NCBI GenBank assembly: GCA_037447605.1
Contig: CM074809.1
Span: 3,333,114 to 3,397,113, forward strand
Source of the DNA: Zygnema circumcarinatum
Lineage: Eukaryota > Streptophyta > Zygnematophyceae > Zygnematales > Zygnemataceae
Reading direction: 5' to 3'
DNA length: 64,000 bases
The position numbers and the translations under genes were made by a program. The notes below the pieces were generated by a model. It was not told the origin of the DNA and made no database searches. It saw nothing but the letters and a program-made list of their open reading frames with translations. This document shows positions 57,286 through 64,000 of this stretch, piece after piece (position 1 is the first letter of the stretch; every line of letters starts with the position of its first letter).

Positions 57286-58934
57286 TGCGAAGGGTTCTTA
57301 TTTGGTGTCGAATTCAGTTTTGAAGGGCAGTGTGCTTTGAGGCTCAAAGCAGGCCCAGTCTGTGTACATACAAGCTGCTCAGGGGGAAAATCTTCTCAGC
57401 CTAGTGCGGAAGCAGCAGGTGCAGGAGAGTCCCCTCACAATAAAGATGGTGTCATTTTTTGGCAGATAGGCACCAAAGGAAACGTAGGAGAGAGTTCATA
57501 TGCGACCAAGATAGTGAGGGAAGAGCGTACGGGTTAGGGATTAGTGTCAGGGGTTTAGGGTTAGGGTTAAGGGCCGGAAACTGTCACCCTCGTGTCTGGT
57601 AGGAACTTGTTGTTGGCTTTAGAGAGTTTCTGAACCCTAGTTTTTTTTTTTTTCTTCTTCTTCGTCTTTTTGTGGTTTTGTCATGGCATTTCGTGCCAGG
57701 AGTTGACCATTTTCCTCCCGTAGCTGCACACCGGGCACTCGAATGAAAGCGAAAATCTGTGAGACGTTTCTTGCGATAGAAAGTTGTGCTGAGATTTCAT
57801 AGGCGTTTAACTGGGGCAAGGCCTCCATAACTTTCTAGGAGGGGTTTGGGCGGAGAGTGGGCGAGAGTGTGTGTGCAAGTGAGCATAAAAAGGAACTCAG
57901 TTGATTTTTGTTGACTTTTTTCGCTGTTCTGAGCTCGTCCCCGTGGAAACAAAAGTTATTGATTTTGAATGTTGCGAGTGGTTCCTTCCGAAGTCGAAAG
58001 TTTTAATTTCTTGATAGACACGGTGTGTCCAATGTGACAGTGACCATGTTGGCTCGGCGATGGCTTAGTCACTGGTGACACGTGGTGCGGAAATTTTTTG
58101 TTTCCATTGGTTGAACCAATCCTAGTAACTAACTCATATGATGAGAATACTGTCTTCAAAAAAACTAAAGCCATGCAAAGAAGTCAGAGGTACTCTCGCA
58201 ATGGTTACTTGGTCGGATAATTCGTAGCTTAGTTCGCAAGTCAGTGTGTTTTTTCTACAACATGCATTGCATTTGACTATACATGACATGGCTGCTTCAT
58301 TTCTCCCAGTTCACCCTCGCAAAAGCAGTTAGCGTTCAGGACAGCTTTAACCTGCTGTGTCCTCTGCTTTTTGCGAACATGCGGCCTTTTACTGCAAGTT
58401 GTGACCCTCCAAACCCTCTGAGAAAACAGAGGCCTGCTTTCTTCAGAGATCAGTATCCCTGCTCGAATCAGCTCGGGACCTCGAAATTGCACAGGATGTT
58501 TGGTTCTTAACAAAGCAGTGTTCTAGCTCCAGTGAAAGTCATCGAGTTGGGTTAAGGCAAATCAAGGCAAGCATGTCCACCTCTCCTCTCGCCTTTGGTA
58601 CTAACACATGAAGCATCGACAGAAAAACGTCAACTTGCAATAAGCAAACACGCGAGGCAAAGTGATCGTGTACAACATTAAATGATAACAACATTAAATA
58701 TTGAATGTTACACTGTTATACCTGCGCATGCCTAGTTGAAGTCATCCCTTCTCTCCCCAGGCGATTGCCACGGTTTGAGGCCCCGAATCGCCCCTTTGCT
58801 GCAGATTTGATTTGCATATCGTAACAGTGGCTTTTCAGGCTGTGACATTAGACGGGTCAACATTTCTAGCAACTTCTCAGACTTGGAGATTTCGTGAAGA
58901 ATGGTAATGGGATCTGTTATGGCGCGGCACGAAG
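57286..58934. other. Convergent intergenic region
   Basis: About 1.65 kb between converging genes. It holds a short telomere-like patch (57531-57573). No gene recognised. Confidence 0.5.
57531..57573 (+). repeat. Interstitial telomere-like repeat
   Basis: GGGTTAGGG, then GGGTTTAGGGTTAGGGTTAA within 43 bases, resembling the plant telomere unit TTTAGGG with errors. Confidence 0.6.
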
Positions 58935-60770
58935 TCAGAAGCCTCGGCCAAAGCGTGCATGGAGTTCCTCGATTCGCTTGCTGCATGAAGTCTTCAATTC
59001 GGATAGGCTCTTGCTGGCTGTATCAGATAAAGGACATATAAATCAGAGTTAAAAACACGCAGCCAATTCTGCACCCGCAAAATCTAGCCAGGAAGAGCTC
59101 ACTTGCATCCCTTACTCCAGTCTTAGAACTTCTGGCCGACTCTTCGGAATGGTTGTTCCAAAAGCCTATCTCTTTGCGCGTTTCCGTATAGTACATGACA
59201 CATATTCTTACAAGAATGCAAGTGTGGAGTGAAAAATCTACTAAAGGAACGTCTTGCAACCATTCCACTACATTCAAGAATGCAACTGCCTCCAGGTTTG
59301 TTTCTAGCTTAACTGGTCAAGCAGATTCAGAATTAGTAGGATTGGAAAGGAGCTTGGTGCTTGCATATAGGTGAACAGGAGTCTCGTATTCGTGCAAACT
59401 TACTTGAGTTTCCTGCTGACTGCAACTTTGACATTATTTGGATTGAAAACTCCTGCAAAGGGGAGGAGTACGAAGCCAACAAAACAGGTTACAACCAATA
59501 GAGGATGCATATCCTAGGCTCATCAGAAGCGAAGATGTGAAAGTAAAGGTCATCTGGATATTGTGTTGGACTGGTTACAACGTTTGTCATCCAAACTGGA
59601 GGTTATCAAGTGTTTTCAACGCAATGAAATTCACCTTGAGCCTAAGCGAAACAACCACACGCCGTAACTAAGAGTTTATTCAGGGGCTGTGGTAAGCATA
59701 ACAAGGAAAACATGACGAGCAGAGAAATCCCTCCCCTGCTTTTGCCCACTTCACCTTTACTTCTTGCTGATCTTCTTGCGCATCTGCCACAAAAGATTTT
59801 GCCTCGTTTTCCACTTCGTCACAAAGTTTCGAGCAATTTTGCAGTTCAAACTGTAATGCAAACAAGGAAGTATCGGACGTATGAATGGACTTCTTGTGCG
59901 TTGACTTAGTGACGTGAACACCAAGGACGAACGACGGGAAGAAAAAGAGAAGACATTTAAGAAGGATACGAACATACGCAGTGTGAGTAAAACGACGAGA
60001 ACATTTCAGCTGCGGACAAGCGCTAGAGTTATGCCAAAGACAGTCGCTTTATGAATGGAAATCGCCATGTCGAGCACATACACTCCGACTAGCATTCTGT
60101 TTCGACGCCAAGAGAAACCAGACATTTACCTTTAGTCTCTTCTTCAGTCTGGCAGTGGATGCATCCAACTCTGCGTGTGGAAGAAAAAAACCAGTCACTT
60201 AACAGAAAATGCAAACAGTCAGACGCAGCCCGGCGCATTCTGGCACAATCATCAAAACAGAACTTTGCCGAAGGTCGATTTCTGAACGTTCATCTGAGGG
60301 AATTGCGTAACTCTGAAGTGAGTTTCTTCCTTCAATGCACTCTGCTATCCTCTGGCTATCAGTTACGAACATATCATTCCAGTTGCCGCGTTGCGTATTT
60401 CGTGCATAGAGAAGGCAGATGAAACGAAGGAAGACAAGTTCGATTGAACTGGAATTATAAATTTACAGAGAGTCAAGTCAGAAAAATTCCAACTGTTTTA
60501 TGAATCCTGTTCACCTTTCAACGCTGCATGATTCAGGTGTTCAACTTCTTCCTGCAGTGCTTCCAAGCGAGTTTTCACCATCGATGCAACCTCACTGAGC
60601 TCGTCTTCTGCTTTTCTTGACGACTTAACGAGAGGGAAGCGCCTCGAATGCCTGCTTTTGACATCCTTCAGAGCAGGACTCACACACAAGTCAGAAATAA
60701 CGTCGATATCAGAACGCCCTGTCACATCAGCATTCGAAGTAACACCCAACCTCCGCCTTTTTCCAACCAT
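58935..60770 (-). CDS. Small nuclear-looking coiled-coil protein
   Basis: Five exons, 60515-60770, 60130-60170, 59755-59850, 59404-59452 and 58935-59017, joined in consistent phase, 174 aa. The N-terminus is basic (MVGKRRRLG, KSRHSRRFPLVKSSRK), a likely nuclear signal. From about residue 65 it is nearly all heptad-like: MVKTRLEALQEEVEHLNH, ELDASTARLKKRLK, LCDEVENEAKSFVADAQEDQ, SLSELKTSCSKRIEELHARF, ending GRGF. No family recognised. Small coiled-coil nuclear proteins include meiotic axis and recombination factors, but nothing here decides that. An alternative frame in the last exon gives a longer C-terminus but breaks the heptads. The start is the first ATG after an upstream non-ATG frame; an upstream exon is possible. 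Confidence 0.6.
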
Positions 60771-61105
60771 ATTCTCTGACTTCTCCGTCCAAGACAGTGA
60801 CAAAGGTTCTCAAAGATGCGGTGGTCAGCAATCTTATTGATCGACAGGCTGCAATGCTAAAAGATATCGACAAAGAGCAAATAATGCAGCGCAAATGCTC
60901 CGGCGATCGCTTGCAAGCAGATATCTGCAGTTCGCCCTCTTGGAAGTTTGAAGCTTTCAAACGAACGATTTGAAGCCGCGCGCGAGCTCCAAGCCGGAGG
61001 GGACTTTTCGTACAATCCATGCAGCGGGGAGTACGAAACCGTACAATCATATGTACGGCCACCCAATTGGCCTGCCATTAGAAACGAATCCATTGCTAAG
61101 ATTAT

Positions 61106-61158
61106 CCAATAGCATGTACCCACGTGTTCCATTTGTACACGTGGTAGAATCTCATTGG
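61106..61158. promoter_or_regulatory. Perfectly spaced double CCAAT/G-box module
   Basis: CCAAT (61106-61110), 10 bases, CACGTG (61121-61126), 11 bases, CACGTG (61138-61143), 10 bases, ATTGG (61154-61158). All four boxes are symmetrical about base 61132. It lies between the coiled-coil gene (-) and the PMT gene (+), with the same layout as the module at 21822-21874. Confidence 0.7.
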
Positions 61159-61943
61159 GTGAAATTATGCATTTGAAAAAAATTACGAATCCTAAAGTTG
61201 TGGAGATCAACTATGAAAATATCACCTCCGAGGCAAAAAAAAAGCTGATCTTCAGATCTACCGTACCTGGCAGTGGAACTCCGACTACTATCCTACTGCA
61301 CCTCGGCTTTGATGCCGAACCTGTAATCTGAAGGAATGACTCCATCCGACGGCCACGAGCCTCCGCCGAACCACTTCCAAACCTGGCGGCTGGAATGGGC
61401 AGTCAGTTCCAGGCCCTCCAAGTCAGTGAAAAAGTTCAAGGCGTTCAAGCTAGTGGTGGATCCTCAAGGTGACGATCGGAGCAGGTTAAAGAGTGGCAGA
61501 TCAATGAGATCAACAAAAGGGCATGTACGGTTGAACTGGCGTTCAATGAAATTGCTAAGTTTTGAAAGCTGCTTTTGCTGAAAAGCGAGTTTGGAAAAAT
61601 TCATAGCAGCTGGCGGACTGTCATTTGGAGATAGGCAAAAAAGTTGCCAAAAGGAGGGCCTAATTCCGAACTGACTGAACAGAACTTTTGTATTTCAACC
61701 TTGCCTTTGTTCCTTGTTATCTCTAAGCAGGCAGAGACAGAGGAGGAGTAAAATGAATAGCTGCTGCTTCAGGACTCCGCCATTGGTGCACAAGTGCCCA
61801 AGGCTTGTAAGCCAACAGGTGTGCATGTTAGCGAGCCAAAGCCAAGCTCAATGAAACTATTAACGAAACAGATGCGCTTATCAAACTCCTCCACTTCATG
61901 TGAATAGAGAGAGCGTGCAGAAAAGGGAGGGAGGGAACAATAA

Positions 61944-61966
61944 GCAGCAGCAGCAACAGCAGCAGC
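61944..61966. repeat. (CAG)n-type run before the PMT start codon
   Basis: CAGCAGCAGCAACAGCAGCA followed by GC and the ATG at 61967; on the sense strand it is the last part of the 5' leader. Confidence 0.8.
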
Positions 61967-64000
61967 ATGGTGAGCCAGTTCAAGTTGCCGCTACCGAGGG
62001 CGATTGGTAAAGGGAGAAAGTTGTTTTCAGGAGCGCTGCTGGCTGGCGGTGTCATTGCTCTCTTTCTTCTTCTTAATCTGCTCTTTCCGCTGGAAAGCCT
62101 TCGGGGTAATACTATAACCGGGGATGATCTTCTCCTTACCAAGGGCGTATCTCCTGTTGAGCCCTTGAAACCGTTTCGATATTGTAGAAGAAACTACACG
62201 AATTTCTTGCCCTGTCAAGATTCAGCTATAGCAATAAACTTTCCTAAAGAAAGAAATCAATTTCGAGAGAGGCATTGTCCCAAACAAAACAACCGCCTTC
62301 GCTGTTTGATCCCTTCTCCCATTGGCTACAAAAAGCCGGTGTCGTGGCCTACAAGTAAAGAGCAGGTGATTACTCCGTTGCCTGCAACCTTCAGATGCTT
62401 CTTCGCTTGCCTCAAATGTTTCGTCTACTTCTGCAACCAGCTCTTGGGTGACCGTCTTCTAGACATTGTCCAGTGGGCTTTCTCTAGAGCTACTTCCATA
62501 ACTGGGAGCTTCTGATTGTAGCCTATAAAATAGACGAACAATGCTAGTGAAAGTCAAACGAGTCTTGTATCGTAGAGAGAGTAATGCACTTAGGACAATT
62601 CTTACAGCAAGTACAAAGTAAAAAATCCTTACAAGGCAGCTACCATGTCTGTGAATGAGTTGGGGAAACCAGCTCTTTTCTTTTTTGACAACCAGTTATT
62701 CCTTACAAACTTGCTTAGCAGCGAATAGTTTTATTGAACCCCTTGGTCATAGCTTGCTTATCATTGGCCTTTGTGCAGATATGTACAGGACAGTCAACTA
62801 TACAATTTGTAGAGTTGTACGTGGACCTCCATACGATATAAAAATCTAGTAAAATTTTTAAACTGATGTATTGGTTGTGTGGCCATGGCAGATATGGAAA
62901 GTGAACATCCCACACACAGTCATTTTTGAGAACAATTTGACAAAAGGATGGATGAGCCAAAAGGATGACAAGTGGACCTTTGAAGGTTTTGGAACCATGT
63001 TTCCGAGGGGCATAAAGAAGTACCTTGAACGCCTGGAGAAGTATATCCCTCTCAATAACGGCAAGATTCGGACAGCCTTAGACATTGGCTGTGGTGTAAG
63101 TGCTTTATTTTTTCTCCTGGGCTTCGTCGACATAATAGTTATTGAACTTTGCAATATAGATCCTGAAGAAGCTCAGCATACGTATAAAATTCAAAAAAAT
63201 GCAAATTAATTTGTATGCACTTCCAGAAATGACAGCTGTCTCGCTTTTACATTTGGTTGCTCATTCAGCTTTTGCGGCATAATAGTGTGAGCCATTTAGA
63301 ATCATTCCTACAATGCTGCCTGAATCATTTATTGTCATCTGCTTTCTGTGGCCCTCAACAAGCTCAGCTACAAATCCTGAAGGGCAGTCAGTACTTACAA
63401 CATTGTCATCTCAAAGTGAGCTTTGCTAGACAAGGGTTCTCGCGCACACTTGATTGTTGTGTACCCTGTGGCGTTTCAGGTCGGTACATTTGGAGCTGCT
63501 TTGTTCGACTACGATATTTTGACAATGTCGATTGCTCCGAAGGACCGAAATAGGGGGCAAATTGAGTTTGCTTCCGAGAGGGGCATTCCTGCCTTGGTCT
63601 CTCTCCTTGCTACTCAGAGGCTCCCATTTCCAAGTCGGGCCTTTGACCTAGTCCAGTGTGCACGGTGCAATGTCGACTTTTTGGAAAATGGTAAGACAAT
63701 GCTTTTATTAAAAAAATAAAATCGTATACATTGGTAGGACAGATCCACGTCCCTTTGAATCTGTTTACTAAATTCAAAAGCACAATGGGGCTGTTGCATA
63801 TCAAGGAGAGTCTACATAAGCTTAAGGTTTTGTCCTGCTGTACCTTAGCGCTTTTTGTGGCTCTTGTCCTTTTCTGACTTTGTATGCAGTGGACCGTTGT
63901 CGTAAGTGTGGGTTTTCCCTGTTTGATGCTGCAAGTCCAATTGTGCCGCATGTCCTCAGAACTTATGCGTCATCTGAGCATTCAGACAGGCGATTTGTAT
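61967..64000 (+). CDS. PMT-type putative methyltransferase, 5' part (runs off window)
   Basis: Plant-specific Golgi methyltransferase family (QUA2/TSD2 group), linked to homogalacturonan methylesterification. Exons: 61967-62365, 62892-63095, 63480-63690, and a fourth starting at 63890. Type II membrane protein: basic N-terminus, then GALLAGGVIALFLLLNLLFP (about 22-42). Family landmarks: FLPCQD, ERNQFRERHCP, RLRCLIPSPIGYKKPVSWP, FGTMFPRGIKKYL, motif I RTALDIGCGVGTFGAALFDY, DILTMSIAPKDRNRGQIEFA, RGIPALVSLLATQRLPFPSR, AFDLVQCARCNVDF. Exon 4 would resume VDRCRKCGFSL where the family has VDRVLRPGGYF, and the roughly eight residues 'GGxLLLE' expected before VDR are missing. The canonical YANVPH segment reads VNIPH. 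So it is a divergent member, or exon 4 is mis-spliced in my model. Confidence 0.85.

Noticed and set aside
58732-58986. Longer C-terminal frame for the coiled-coil gene
   Set aside because: It is out of phase with the upstream exons; the in-phase frame continues the heptads and stops at 58935.

Overview
This is a piece of nuclear DNA from a streptophyte plant. The genes are split by many short GT-AG introns, promoters carry telo-boxes (TTAGGGTTT) and G-boxes (CACGTG), and the gene set includes plant-type families: an EGF-containing GT47 exostosin, a PMT-type pectin methyltransferase and a DEAD-box helicase of the RH32 type. The gene content fits an early-diverging land plant or a streptophyte alga, but the sequence does not fix the species. 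All exon models were built by hand from splice signals, reading-frame phase and recalled family motifs; none was checked by a search.

Layout. 1-12.9 kb is a transposon nest: a broken Ty1/copia reverse transcriptase fused to an LTR, a tandem LTR-internal-LTR-internal array of a non-coding copia derivative, a 696-base gap, a third LTR-like piece, and the 3' end of a non-LTR retrotransposon of the restriction-like-endonuclease type. 13.3-22.5 kb holds DPH5 (-), the DEAD-box helicase RH32/DDX10 (-) and NDUFB7 (+). 25.2-36.6 kb holds two paralogous pyrophosphatase-fold genes (+) that have lost most catalytic residues, flanking a DTW-domain gene (-) and a DOPA-dioxygenase family gene (+). 38.8-43.1 kb holds a small FAM173-like methyltransferase (+) and GID8 (-). 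43-46.5 kb is a repeat-rich spacer with a 3 x 58 bp minisatellite and a second, target-site-flanked copy of the non-LTR element. 46.5-64 kb holds a 15-exon GT47 gene (-), an unrecognised 740-aa protein (+), a small coiled-coil protein (-) and the 5' part of a PMT methyltransferase (+, running off the window).

Common thread. The genes are mostly housekeeping: ribosome biogenesis (RH32), translation factor modification (DPH5), respiration (NDUFB7), tRNA modification (DTW), ubiquitin ligase (GID8) and Golgi cell-wall enzymes (GT47, PMT). They are often arranged as divergent pairs.

The two most interesting signals are these. (1) A fixed-spacing composite element, CCAAT-N10-CACGTG, occurs six times, including in all four divergent promoters. 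It is arranged as a near-symmetrical double module in two of them and resembles the ER-stress element ERSE-I joined to a G-box. (2) A pair of pyrophosphatase-like pseudoenzymes has large new N- and C-terminal regions and a shared intron position.
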